DNA of 64,000 bases from Diospyros lotus. Its lineage: Eukaryota; Streptophyta; Magnoliopsida; Ericales; Ebenaceae. Made by a program: the position numbers and the translations under genes. This document shows, piece after piece, positions 33,101-37,176 of this stretch. The stretch lies in contig NC_068338.1 of assembly GCF_014633365.1 (NCBI RefSeq), positions 20,098,616-20,162,615 of the forward strand, in the 5' to 3' direction. The notes under the pieces were generated by a model. The model had not been told where the DNA came from, did not search any database, and worked only from the letters and a program-made list of their open reading frames with translations. Position 1 is the stretch's first letter; each line of letters starts with the position of its first letter.

Positions 33101-34685
33101 TCATGGCAATGAACCTTCTTTACCAACACATACTAGACTCAACATATTTATACAACATACCCACATTATACTCATGTATCATGCATATATCATTTTGTCA
33201 TTATGTAATAGCCATAATCATGCACTTACCTCCTTAAGAAAATAGCTTCAACAAAACTTCCTCAGCTTTCCAGCATTAGCTCAACTATAGTAATTCTCTT
33301 TGAGAGCCTCCCACTCTACACTTGATTGAATTGTAAAATGAATAAAGAATGGCCTATTTATAGGCCAAGGGAAATAGTTGGGCAGTTGTCCTCTTCCTCT
33401 CTTGCCTTTGCATGCATCTCATGCATAAAAATAATTCACTAGGTTGCTTTAGCACACCCGGTCCCCTCATGTTGCTTCTAGAAGCTCCTGCAAGCTTTTC
33501 CAAGACCATAATCAACTTCCACAAATCTCAACCAAAATTAATAATTTTTAACATCATTGGAAACCTCTCATTAGCCGACTCCATATGGTGGGATAAAGGC
33601 TTAGTGTGTTGCTGGTATTTATTGGAATCCTCTCATTATGTCAAATAGCATATCCAAAATTTAGCTAATTATCTCCTCACTCAACCTCTTAAATTTAGTA
33701 TGTTGTTGTTGGTATTTACTGGAATCCTCTCAATGTCAAATAGCATAACCAAAATTTAACCTGCTACCAATAAGTCAATCAAAAGTTGACTGATAGTCAA
33801 CTCTTCATCCCTGCACATCAACCCTCCCTCCAGCTGATTGTAGGTCAAATCCCGACCTTCCTTCCACTATTTCCCTCTATTTTTCTCATACCAACATACA
33901 AGGCGTCACACAAAACACTTGAGTTGCTTTTAGCAAGGAACTCAAAGTACCTAAGATACCAAAAGACCCCATTTGGGTATTCAATTGTTGTTGTGTCTAG
34001 CATTTTAACTTAAACACACGCATCCATGCCAGAGCCGAAAAAATTTTAAGCAATTGCTTTAATTATTCAAGGAACCAACCATAAATAAATTAAAAACAGA
34101 ATGAAAGCAGCATATGGTGAAGCACAGGTGGAGGATAATGACACCTGAAGTGTAATAAAACTTATTTACAAAGAATATCCCAAGAATCAAACATTTACAC
34201 ACCAGATCATCCCCCTAAAGAACAATTGAACTCAAGAGACTGCTAAAATGCAAACTTTTTGGTTCATCCAGCAGGTAGAGGTGGATTCTTTTCAACTCAA
34301 TAGAATGAAATAAATGCTTATAGAGAATGGAATACATGCAAGACTGCAGTAGCTGTACCCATAGAATTCAAAAATACACAAGCTAAGCATATCCTTAACA
34401 CACTCCATCAGCATTTTAGATGTCATAAAATCAAAATTCTCAACAACATTAGAGAAATTATATAAACTAATTCCTATAGTAAAGGGCAAGATCAATATAT
34501 CACAGTCCATGCAACAAATGACTGGTCTTCCACAATATTAACAACAGTCCAACTACACCGTACTGCAATTCGCGTACAGACCATTAACATAGCCGAACAA
34601 GGATGTAAAACGCAATCCAAAACTAGAAACGCAGTGCCACCAAAGTTAAAAGCCAAAATACCTTGCAAGTGGATACCAAATCCAT
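111..34685 (-). CDS. SIZ1: SIZ1-type SUMO E3 ligase, 5' part (7 spliced exons, gene incomplete)
   Basis: Spliced minus-strand gene: join of 34662-34685, 18228-18308, 17491-17533, 16293-16362, 15888-16047, 13797-13930 and 111-179. All visible junctions are GT-AG and the frame stays open for about 193 codons. The product starts MDLVSTCK and reads into a SAP domain (residues about 9-50, with KLAYFRIKELKDVL). A C4HC3 PHD finger follows (about residues 100-165, with CCPCGSS, CHAWQHRGC and FYCELCRLKRADP), then the first residues of the PINIT region (FWVTMALPLHPVKL). This order matches plant SIZ1/PIAS-type E3 ligases, nuclear enzymes that promote transfer of SUMO from the E2 SCE1 to substrates. The family is usually about 850-900 residues, so the rest of PINIT and the SP-RING lie beyond the left edge. 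Introns 1 and 6 exceed 13 kb each because of transposons. The assignment rests on recognised motifs, not a search. Confidence 0.9.
554..3161 (+). mobile_element. Solo LTR, about 2.6 kb, Gypsy-type, with CCAGG target duplication
   Basis: Begins TGTAATATCC and ends GGGGTGTTACA, the inverted TGT...ACA ends of plant Gypsy (chromovirus-like) LTRs. It is flanked by exact 5-bp duplications CCAGG at 549-553 and 3162-3166. No primer site or polypurine tract follows either end, so it is a solo LTR left by LTR-LTR recombination. Promoter-like TATAAAAGG at about 1277 and TATAAATATGG at about 1911 support a plus-strand sense. Several short frames across 967-1609 have no recognisable content. The lineage is inferred from length and end sequence only. 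Confidence 0.85.
3170..3496 (+). mobile_element. LINE (L1-type) 3' ORF2 fragment, upstream part
   Basis: Frame-broken translation retains the C-terminal signature of plant L1 reverse transcriptases: GTECWAV, a degraded CGHT, NEI...KVTVAPL, KIRCGRH and the WFGHV-like region near 3415. The fragment is interrupted at 3497 by later insertions and resumes at 9913 (ANPT..WDNGLV). It has many stops and is inactive. The 5' part of the LINE is absent, or removed by the solo LTR to the left. Confidence 0.7.
3502..4118 (+). mobile_element. Solo LTR, 617 bp, Copia-type, TSD AGTAG
   Basis: Begins TGTTGTAATC and ends ATTCCAACA. Flanked by exact duplications AGTAG at 3497-3501 and 4119-4123. It has a promoter-like TATAAATAGAGG at about 3700. 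The stretch GGATGTAGG...CCGAACCAGGATAAA (3931-3965) recurs in the solo LTR at 30947-31560, so the two belong to one family. No internal domain remains. It inserted at the very edge of element 4125-9907, in that element's own target site. Confidence 0.88.
4125..4488 (-). repeat. LTR (3' LTR in element sense) of 4125-9907
   Basis: Starts TGTCAGGATCC and ends GGTCGTGACA. Pairs with 9538-9907. A palindromic-looking CTATTTATAGGC-type TATA region is present in the partner copy at about 9787. Confidence 0.87.
4760..5830 (-). pseudogene. Decayed gag of the gag-only element 4125-9907
   Basis: Three consecutive minus-strand frames (5439-5636, 5022-5393, 4791-5003) read as one broken Ty3-type gag. The best piece has FEELKVLML, YFVLKFINGLND, ATVEQMAEKARLQELALEAI and KKHG, the Retrotrans_gag-related helix region seen in plant non-autonomous elements. 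An acidic tail follows (EDEDGDEDSS). An upstream stretch begins near MDARLEETCTKL (about 5788). Stops at about 5440 and 5020 break the frame, so no full gag can be made. Confidence 0.65.
6491..6820 (+). repeat. 5' LTR of 6491-9462
   Basis: Direct repeat of 9133-9462, starting TGATAGGCAC and ending GGATCCTATCA. Followed three bases later by the tRNA-iMet primer site. Contains AGAATATATAGAGG as a TATA candidate at about 6650. Confidence 0.93.
6848..7498 (+). CDS. Gag-like protein of element 6491-9462 (about 216 aa, interrupted)
   Basis: I chose ATG 6848 (MVNLTDLVGDLEMRV) because the earlier in-frame ATG at 6788 lies inside the LTR, before the primer site. The N-terminus is a coiled-coil-like, strongly charged stretch (residues about 1-90, rich in Arg/Glu). 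It is followed by a Ty3-type gag motif: RLEIPIFKGDDLDGWVFRAE, YF, then EKLETAALC and SWFQWEQRRR. The EKL...SWFQWEQRRR...AELK segment is repeated imperfectly just downstream (EKMDTAALC...SWV, stop, CKQRR). The copy carries the TAG at 7496-7498, and frames after it are broken. Truncated gag with no zinc knuckle; probably non-functional, or working only in trans. Confidence 0.65.
   Translation: MVNLTDLVGDLEMRVEGIQLGDDAMRSAFQTMERHLANLLEQFARMRTRWEEQERASKRKNEERREEQERERKGKRDEEDPPAGSPLTREGTPVAGARSGEGGDWVDGVERQEYRGRRLEIPIFKGDDLDGWVFRAERYFIVNQLSDAEKLETAALCVERAAISWFQWEQRRRQVRSWAELKATGEELGVVVNGLAVEEKMDTAALCLEGATLSWV
7850..8935 (+). CDS. Captured IDM1/ROS4-like PHD-finger/GNAT acetyltransferase fragment inside an LTR element
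   Basis: This is an open frame of 361 codons with no intron. Residues 1-40 look element-derived. From about residue 42 (NLHYVV) it reads as the plant family of PHD-zinc-finger acyl-CoA N-acyltransferases (IDM1/ROS4 relatives, nuclear chromatin proteins). The landmarks are WYCSYCQNMFQR (about 61), a PHD finger with CVLCRG, CDQCEKEYH and FCCMGC (about 115-170), LLLSKVVAIFHECFDPIVD, GRDLIPSMVYGR, and a GNAT domain (about 275-335). The GNAT domain keeps the acetyl-CoA-binding NQGKGYFQ motif and ends at FNVKNLV. The last 30 residues are again unlike the host family. The host protein's N-terminal part, first PHD region and C-terminal end are missing. One PHD cysteine is Tyr (YHVAYL where the family has YHxxCL). 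It could be expressed from the LTR, but function is unproven. Confidence 0.82.
   Translation: MGLVDNGGPPMYSHHHEGVGASSKQVMMVEGQPVSRSQGLNLHYVVEPNECASLSSIPHGIWYCSYCQNMFQRDKLVERNANAVAARRVSRIDPIEEITKRCIRIVKNPEDAEVIACVLCRGSDFSKSGFGSQTVIVCDQCEKEYHVAYLKEHKMADLKKFSKGKWFCCMGCRMTYSALQNLLTCGEEKIQDSLLDVIKNKHKDKVPYMVSDFDVRWRVLNGKIASWETRMLLSKVVAIFHECFDPIVDSGTGRDLIPSMVYGRGSRGQDFRGMYCAVLMVHSSIASAAIFRLFGQEIAKLPLVATSNDNQGKGYFQILFSYIEKLLASFNVKNLVPNGIDPKILNNYGNLGELHDEVENW
9133..9462 (+). repeat. 3' LTR of 6491-9462
   Basis: Preceded by the GGGGGGGGAGAG polypurine tract and followed by the GATTC target duplication. About nine substitutions relative to the 5' LTR, a recent insertion on the scale of one to a few million years at usual plant rates. 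Confidence 0.93.
9538..9907 (-). repeat. LTR (5' LTR in element sense) of 4125-9907
   Basis: Starts TGTCAAGATC and ends GGTTGTGACA. Directly adjacent to the minus-strand tRNA-iMet primer site at 9525-9535. Confidence 0.87.
9913..10320 (+). mobile_element. LINE 3' end, downstream part (continuation of 3170-3496)
   Basis: After the GTAGT duplication that closes element 4125-9907, the LINE text resumes (arginine/lysine-rich stretch, then WKAKIHVANPT and WDNGLV after the MITE). This is the usual L1 tail just before the 3'UTR. It is split again by the MITE at 9973-10195. Confidence 0.68.
9973..10195 (+). mobile_element. Mutator-type MITE with 9-bp TSD TAGATATTA
   Basis: This 223-bp element has terminal inverted repeats of about 40 bp (GGACCATGCTACTTGTACAT... 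versus the complement of ...ATGTACAATAGCATTTTCC). It is flanked by exact 9-bp duplications TAGATATTA at 9964-9972 and 10196-10204. The 9-bp TSD and GG ends point to the Mutator superfamily. The interior has a (CA)n run (about 10011-10032) and internal copies of GAGGGGTATTTTAGTCAT. It is non-coding and is inserted in the LINE tail. Confidence 0.88.
10955..11104 (+). mobile_element. tRNA-derived SINE (Au-like)
   Basis: A-box-like TAGTGATGGTATGATTG and B-box-like GGTTATAGGTTTAGTTG are spaced as in a tRNA promoter. Downstream come the SINE body GTAAATGAAGGTTGCATACA, a GACCCTCGC stretch, and an end near GGGATGCCCTTTT. This layout matches Au-type SINEs of flowering plants. It is diverged, and the ends are approximate. 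Confidence 0.65.
11380..12660 (-). mobile_element. LINE remnant, minus strand (RT C-terminus and zf-RVT domain)
   Basis: Two minus-strand frames lie in the right order. 12422-12607 has KKLAYWRTYYLFKQDRLTLI, matching the WK..YLS.GGRLTLI region after the reverse transcriptase core of plant LINEs. 11500-11760 has CYLYKEDGEETDHLLLHC, the zinc-binding RT-associated domain (family form CxLC..., HLLLHC). Frameshifts and stops separate them, and the 5' half is missing. A 32-bp stretch is duplicated at 12142 and 12180. The homopolymer run at 12327-12386 lies inside. Confidence 0.7.
12327..12386. repeat. Low-complexity C, A and AAAT run
   Basis: A C run is followed directly by an A run, several AAAT repeats and another A run. 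Simple sequence within the minus-strand LINE remnant; assembly length here may be unreliable. Confidence 0.8.
13797..13930 (-). CDS. SIZ1: SIZ1 coding exon 6 (rest of PHD finger)
   Basis: This is a 134-bp exon, acceptor AG at 13932-13931 and donor GTATGT at 13796. It encodes CVDPECHAWQHRGCVVISEK, a short linker, and FYCELCRLKRAD plus two bases of the next codon. Together with the preceding exon it completes the Cys4-His-Cys3 PHD finger (MIK-C, PEC, WQH, GC, YCELC). The longer open frame around the exon reads through intron sequence on both sides and is not coding there. Confidence 0.93.
13931..15887 (-). other. SIZ1 intron 5
   Basis: AT-rich intron between the two halves of the PHD finger. 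It holds a minus-strand SINE at about 14705-14870. A short direct repeat (TAAAGCTTG and following bases) occurs at about 15075-15135. I see no other gene. Confidence 0.75.
14705..14870 (-). mobile_element. tRNA-derived SINE (Au-like), minus strand
   Basis: Reading the minus strand: A-box GGTAGCAATGGTAAGG, B-box GGTTTGAGTTGTGAAAACAG, then GCAAGGGTAAGGGTGTGTAC, a GACCCTT stretch, AGAAGCCTAATGCATTT and a final CTTACCTTCTTTT. This is the same family layout as the SINE at 10955 but in opposite orientation and better preserved. It lies in SIZ1 intron 5. Confidence 0.72.
15888..16047 (-). CDS. SIZ1: SIZ1 coding exon 5 (linker and first PHD cysteines)
   Basis: This is a 160-bp exon, acceptor AG at 16049-16048 and donor GTCATA at 15887. 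It completes an Arg codon and then encodes 53 residues, including KMQVSGATDLASKG, an acidic linker, and CCPCGSS..TESMIK. These are the first zinc ligands of the PHD finger, and the motif order matches plant SIZ1. Confidence 0.9.
16293..16362 (-). CDS. SIZ1: SIZ1 coding exon 4 (linker after SAP)
   Basis: This is a 70-bp exon, acceptor AG at 16364-16363 and donor GTGTGT at 16292. It encodes (V)SGVWAKKNAGKQEVAKLVDDIY plus two bases of an Arg codon. The conserved WAKKNA..EVAKLVDD stretch follows the SAP domain in plant SIZ1. A run of about 18 A on the plus strand (poly-T in the transcript) lies within 25 bp downstream of the donor. Confidence 0.87.
16566..16690. repeat. Tandem duplication, 66-bp period
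   Basis: GCTGCACAAAGAAGTGCTGA at 16566 recurs as GCTGCACGAAGAAGTGCTGA at 16632, followed by similar GGGGTnnGTCTG text in both. Two imperfect copies in a SIZ1 intron. They create accidental open frames on the minus strand that I do not regard as genes. Confidence 0.7.
17491..17533 (-). CDS. SIZ1: SIZ1 coding exon 3 (SAP domain, second half)
   Basis: This is a 43-bp exon, acceptor AG at 17535-17534 and donor GTAATT at 17490. It encodes DLVDRILANLSSEQ plus the first base of a Val codon completed by the next exon. It finishes the SAP fold begun in the preceding exon, and the phase agrees with both neighbours. Confidence 0.88.
18228..18308 (-). CDS. SIZ1: SIZ1 coding exon 2 (SAP domain, first half)
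   Basis: This is an 81-bp exon with phase 0 at both ends, bounded by acceptor AG at 18310-18309 and donor GT at 18227-18226. It encodes 27 residues beginning DKLAYFRIKELKDVL and ending SKQGKKQ. This is the first helix pair of the SAP DNA/scaffold-binding domain, nearly identical to the equivalent exon of known plant SIZ1 proteins. Confidence 0.9.
19003..21267. mobile_element. MULE-like element with about 80-bp terminal inverted repeats
   Basis: The left end GGGAAAATTACAAGTGACAC and the right end (complement GGGTAAATTACATGTGACAT) stay similar for about 80 bp, including TTGGCAAAAAGACA and AAATGACA. This is the look of plant Mutator-type TIRs. The 2.27-kb interior has no transposase. It holds short frames (19361-19706) of non-transposon look and a nested element at 20032-20991. 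I could not find a clean 9-bp target duplication, so the boundaries may be a base or two off. Confidence 0.7.
20032..20991. mobile_element. Nested MULE-like MITE, 960 bp, TIRs about 65 bp
   Basis: Left TAGGGTAAATTGAACCTAGA and right (complement TAGGGTAATTTGTACCCAAA) form inverted repeats that continue through ATGTTTTGGGCCATTTG and CCCTATGGTTT. No coding capacity. Inside are a G run at about 20410-20425, two copies of TATCACTAGTATCATATCCT (about 20443 and 20570), and related arms around ACCCATCATC / GGGTTCT near both ends. It lies wholly inside 19003-21267. No exact target duplication seen. Confidence 0.68.
21277..21453. mobile_element. MITE with long terminal inverted repeats, 177 bp
   Basis: AAGAATAATGTTATTTATCT at the left pairs with the complement of AAATAAATAGCATTACTCTT at the right. 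The arms extend through GAGATAG/AGTCTAATTG and CATTTTCATTGGAAAA, so almost the whole element can fold into a hairpin. ATTTT flanks both sides (21272-21276, 21454-21458) as a possible short target duplication. The superfamily is not determined. Confidence 0.65.
21567..21777 (-). repeat. LTR (3' in element sense) of 21567-28341
   Basis: Shares GGACAGAAATAACTTCTCTC, CATTTGATAGGACATACATA and the ACACCTAAATACAAAATTG end with 28138-28341. Confidence 0.85.
22261..22400. repeat. Tandem repeat, 38-39 bp period, about 4 copies
   Basis: GCAATAACCCTTATAATGC (22261), GCAATAACCTGTACAATGC (22299), ACAATAACCCCTACAATAC (about 22336) and GCAATAACCCTTACAAC (22376) are separated by TTTTTACACTTGGGCTAAA-like spacers. 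They lie in the interior of the TRIM-like element. Confidence 0.82.
22711..22957 (+). repeat. 5' LTR of Copia 22711-27702
   Basis: TGTTGG...TTTTGACA, 247 bp, directly followed by the tRNA-iMet primer site. Confidence 0.94.
22986..27440 (+). pseudogene. Copia gag-pol polyprotein, broken
   Basis: The start is MASNPSSNSASSLPPHVS at 22986. Gag has HLDPNNFLFWKARI; the zinc knuckle at about 23874-23928 is CPLCGKPRHVMDQC. The protease motif is DSKATNHIT where the family has DSGATNH. The integrase zinc-binding region is HAKLGHPSFHIL and CDSCKVGKLH; the core has DLWGP and TDTGGE, but the third catalytic acid is lost (NGVAKLKH instead of NGVAERKH). The reverse transcriptase has VDVNNAFLNGDL, YGLKQAPRAWY and YVDDIL. 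RNase H has YCDANHAG, KSTSG and RTKHFEIDLHFV. In-frame stops lie at about 23293, 23428, 23503, 23575, 24687, 24952, 26167, 26830 and 27247, and there is a frame change near 24290-24360. Most stops look like TGG to TAG or CAA/CGA to TAA/TGA. Confidence 0.92.
27456..27702 (+). repeat. 3' LTR of Copia 22711-27702
   Basis: 247 bp, about 97 percent identical by hand count to 22711-22957. Preceded by the GAGGGGGAA polypurine tract. Confidence 0.94.
27703..27830 (-). pseudogene. Unrecognised ORF of the TRIM-like element, split by the Copia (other half 22590-22710)
   Basis: If the Copia and one GTCTT duplication are left out, the minus strand reads an open frame from ATG at about 27807. It includes VPHSGIEDGRCKWLVIDGQ, then EKAKKT, and continues across the insertion point as AIDWELVVLHKSRLKSQDLR and NHVPRSSRQV to a TAG at about 22597. 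After that stop the same frame continues (MKKFHVMAFTSIAKYPKKVI). The base composition is gene-like compared with its surroundings. I do not recognise the protein. It may be a captured host fragment or element leader sequence. Confidence 0.4.
28138..28341 (-). repeat. LTR (5' in element sense) of 21567-28341
   Basis: Starts TGTAGTTTTTGGACAAAAAT directly after the minus-strand primer site and ends GATTTTCTACA. Confidence 0.85.
28693..29003 (-). mobile_element. LTR remnant related to the TR-GAG LTRs
   Basis: On the minus strand it starts TGTTAGATCCTAAG and has GAGAATTGGAGGGAGAGTTAG and a central GCCTATTTATAGGCTTG. It ends GGCCGTGTCGTGACA. This is the same architecture as LTRs 4125-4488 and 29512-29853 but in opposite orientation. 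No exact target duplication (TCAGA / TTGAA), so solo LTR status is uncertain. Confidence 0.5.
29512..29853 (-). repeat. LTR (3' in element sense) of 29512-32474
   Basis: TGTCACAACCTAGGGTTGGG to GGAACGTGACA, with a (GA)n run near the start and CCTATTTATAACTG in the middle. Confidence 0.85.
29900..30946 (-). pseudogene. Broken Ty3-type gag of element 29512-32474
   Basis: Minus-strand start MAVERNLREDFFTLQEEF at 30946, just right of which a solo LTR has inserted. Further on, in several frames, come FVTGLNDELK, EKVRMQELALEAIFKRLG and a zinc-knuckle-like CGDKFSPGHQCRRQLLNMEG (about 29970-30030), as in plant Ty3/gypsy gag. Stops and shifts interrupt it at about 30150-30400 and 30600. There is no pol, as in the other two gag-only elements of this window. 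Confidence 0.7.
30947..31560 (+). mobile_element. Solo LTR, 614 bp, Copia-type, TSD GCCAT
   Basis: Begins TGTTGAAGTTTGCC and ends CCTAAGGTTAACA, with exact duplications GCCAT at 30942-30946 and 31561-31565. Promoter-like CTATAAATAAGAGG at about 31121; polyadenylation-like AATAAAAGG at about 31323. Same family and length as the solo LTR at 3502-4118 (shared GGATGTAGG...CCGAACCAGGATAAA). Confidence 0.9.
32145..32474 (-). repeat. LTR (5' in element sense) of 29512-32474
   Basis: TGTCACAACCTAGGGTTGAG to GGAACATGACA. Clearly the partner of 29512-29853. Confidence 0.85.
32475..34661. other. Rest of SIZ1 intron 1, no gene seen
   Basis: AT-rich sequence. 32830-33400 resembles decayed Gypsy LTR or leader DNA (repeated ATGCAATGCATG-type text, GGCCTATTTATAGGCC at about 33351). 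GTCGAC/GTTGACT motifs recur at about 32500, 32570 and 33785. A stretch (TGGTATTTACTGGAATCCTC) is duplicated at about 33613 and 33711. I found no coding sequence. Confidence 0.5.
34662..34685 (-). CDS. SIZ1: SIZ1 coding exon 1 (start codon, MDLVSTCK)
   Basis: Eight codons on the minus strand from ATG at 34685, reading MDLVSTCK, the usual start of SIZ1 proteins (MDLVxSCK). A donor GTATTT follows at 34661, and an acceptor AG (34687-34686) sits directly before the ATG. The exon joins in phase 0 to 18308 across a 16.35-kb intron. It is too short for ORF finders and was placed from its sequence and both splice sites. Confidence 0.82.
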
Positions 34686-35160
34686 CTACGATAAAGCCAA
34701 AAGATAAACCCCAAATTAGTCGGTGGTCACTGTCAAACGCTAGGACATCAACAACCAGACCCGTCCACCCCGGCCGTGTTCGCCTCCAAATAACCAGAAA
34801 CGTAACTGAAATGATCAAACACAAACCCCGCAGTTAACTGATTGACATGCCAATCTCCACAATTACTCGAAAACACTATAATTTTTACACTAATGCAGCG
34901 AATTTCATCATCGGTACCACAAACCGAAACCCTAAGCATCAACATGGAAACATCAAACCCCGAGAAGCTTACAGATAAGTGCAGCGAGTACAGAACTGAG
35001 GCGAGTTGGAATTTCCGTCGATCGAATCGCAGAACGAATAATTAACGAGAGTGGTTGGATGCGACGACTAGACGAATAGGTGAGAGAGATTGCCGCCGCC
35101 GACTTCAGCTTTCTCTCTCATGGTTGGCTTTTACTTTTTCTCTACCCCTTTGCTTGACCC
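34686..35160 (-). promoter_or_regulatory. SIZ1: SIZ1 5' leader with a probable 5'UTR intron and promoter-proximal DNA
   Basis: Reading the minus strand, a pyrimidine- and GAGA-rich leader (about 35120-34973) ends at a good donor (ATCT/GTAAGC, GT at 34972-34971). An AT-rich stretch follows, ending at acceptor AG 34687-34686 immediately before the start codon. This predicts a 287-bp intron in the 5'UTR. The transcription start would lie near 35.1-35.2 kb. I see no convincing TATA box. The intron is inferred from splice signals only. Confidence 0.5.
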
Positions 35161-35639
35161 AGACCGGCCCGGAGGCTGTTGAGCCCCGCCTACAATTACA
35201 ATGCTTCGGACTTGTCCTCGATTATGAAATCTGGTTCAATCTTCCCGGACGAATCCGCGTTCCGATTTGGCTTCTTCGTCCATGCACGTCTCGCTCTCCT
35301 CAATTGCTACGGGTTGCGAAACAATTAGTCGAATGGAGACCCCGAGAAAACTTGTTACAGGTTTCGTTCAAATTTCAATGCAGGGGTAAAGATGTCTTTT
35401 TGTATTCTCGGCATCAGCATTCGGCTGCCATATTCGCAACCTCTACCATAGTCTTGTTCATTATAAATTATAACGTATATTATTGATTTTTGAGGAAAGT
35501 GCATCGACACCCTTTAGATTTAGGATTTGTTTAGTTTTTAATTTTAAGTTGAGTTTTGTTTGCTTTTTAAGTGGAACAAATTGTATATTTGATAATAACG
35601 TAATTCTATTTAACTCATCTCAACTCGACTCGACAAATC

Positions 35640-35772
35640 TAACCTCAAGTTGAGCTCGAGCTCAAGTCAAGTTTGGAAACTGAGCTCGAGCTTGAGCTCA
35701 TTTAACATAGTTCGAGCTCGACTCGAGCTTGACTCGTGTCGAGCTCGCCACCATGCTCGAGCTCAGTCAAGG
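35640..35772. repeat. GAGCTCGAG-rich simple repeat
   Basis: Degenerate copies of GAGCTCGAGCT / CTCGAGCTCAAGT fill about 130 bp. It is upstream of the SIZ1 promoter and has no coding content. It is probably the edge of a decayed element. Confidence 0.7.
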
Positions 35773-35889
35773 CGAGAGTAGAGGATACGGTGGTCAGCAG
35801 TGGCCAAAGCAACGAGAGAGGTGAGGCGACGCACAAGAAATGCAAGGCAACAAGCTTCAATAATAGATCTCTTTATCTTTGAAACCGGC

Positions 35890-37176
35890 AGTATGACAAC
35901 CCCACCCTTAGAGACCCCGATCGAGGGAAACATGGGAGAAGTGTCAAAAAGGAATGATACATGCTGGAGTCATAATAGAAAACACCACAACATCTTATAA
36001 CCAACAACAAGATTATATATATATATATATCCAACGTAGAATACTAACGCATACAATAGGGCCATACATTAATAGCATTACGAAGCAAAGAAATACAAGG
36101 CCCTCAAAAGCTAAACATCTACAACAGACACCGTGTCAATATCTTCCAAAACTTTTTGTCTGAAACAGCTCTGTACATGTCTAGACACTAGACCCCACAT
36201 GGCTAGGCTCCTTACCTTCTTTAGACTTGCCTCTACTTGGAATGACGCAAGCACAAGTGAGTTACAAAACCCAACAAGTAATATAAAATAAAAGGCAGTG
36301 GAAGTATCAAAGTTTGAACTATAGATGATAGTGAATATCTCCACTAATGCACATAGGAAAGAAAGGAAGTAAGCCATAAGCACCATAAACATGCAACAAC
36401 ATGAACCCATGTTATGTTAGCATTGTAATAGCCCACTTCCCAAAGCCCCTACTAGCATAGATGATCTGTGATAGGATCAATATGAGGATGATATATAACA
36501 GTAACACAAGCCAACAACACGCACCAACCTCAATGCAATACAAACCATGGCTTTCTTTTCACACAACTAGCAATAAGTTACACAGACAACAAAATACTTA
36601 AGCTCCACAAACTAACAAAATAAAATGACACCCAGGACTGTTTCTTTAGGATAGCATTGCACACGAACCTAGGACTCAAGGACGAGACTTGACGTCACTA
36701 AGCAAACCTGCCACTTCCAGCGTCCTAATTGAAATGATTGACAGTAAAGGCGAGTCACAAAAATTAGCAATTATATACAAGAAACAAAGGCTGGTAAAAC
36801 TTAGGAAGAAGATCCCAATACAACCCGCACCCAAGACACACGCATCCACAGAATTAACCACTAGACAAAGGAAAATCGCATAAATAAACATGCACATAAT
36901 GGTCCTTGGGGCCCACATAGAAGACACAAGCACCCAAGTCCCTAACAAACCTATCGATATCGTGAATTGACAAGCATAAATACTCCGCGTTGAATCCAAA
37001 GCTTCCTCGAGACAGTTCCTCCGCCTGTAAATCATGTACAGAAAATCTCAAGTCCAATCAAGTCTTCTCTTGGGACCTTTCCGAGCTAATCTAAAAGTTT
37101 TCCTTCGGGTTTTCTCCGAGCTAGTCTAAGAAAACCGAGATGAAGCTCCCCCCGAGTCGATACTCCCGTCACCTAG
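35890..37176 (-). mobile_element. Gypsy LTR fragment, minus strand
   Basis: On the minus strand, GACTTGGGTGCTTGTGTCTT and TGGGCCCCAAGGACC (about 36900-36945) match ACTTGGGTGCTAGTGTATTC and GGGCCCCAAGATCC (about 57885-57920) in the solo LTR 51236-58531. The + strand TGACAACCCCACCC at about 35893 looks like the end of such an LTR. It is abutted on the right by another LTR at 37177. Not delimited by a target duplication. An (AT)n run is at 36014-36030. Confidence 0.5.

Larger units (their letters stand above)
18309..34661 (-). other. SIZ1 intron 1, 16.35 kb, transposon-laden
   Basis: Lies between exon 1 (MDLVSTCK) and the SAP exon. It contains a MULE inside a MULE (19003-21267), a MITE (21277-21453), a small minus-strand LTR element split by a Copia (21567-28341), an LTR remnant (28693-29003), and a gag-only LTR element split by a solo LTR (29512-32474). 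Long first introns are common in plant SIZ1 genes, but most of this length is repeat DNA. Confidence 0.78.

Noticed and set aside
34292..34824. Minus-strand frames around the SIZ1 first exon (110 and 72 codons)
   Set aside because: They are intron 1 and 5'UTR-intron sequence in other frames; only 34662-34685 fits SIZ1 and the splice signals.
35055..35486. 143-codon plus-strand frame upstream of SIZ1
   Set aside because: Overlaps the SIZ1 leader on the other strand, has no recognisable domain, and its content reads as antisense of promoter and 5'UTR.
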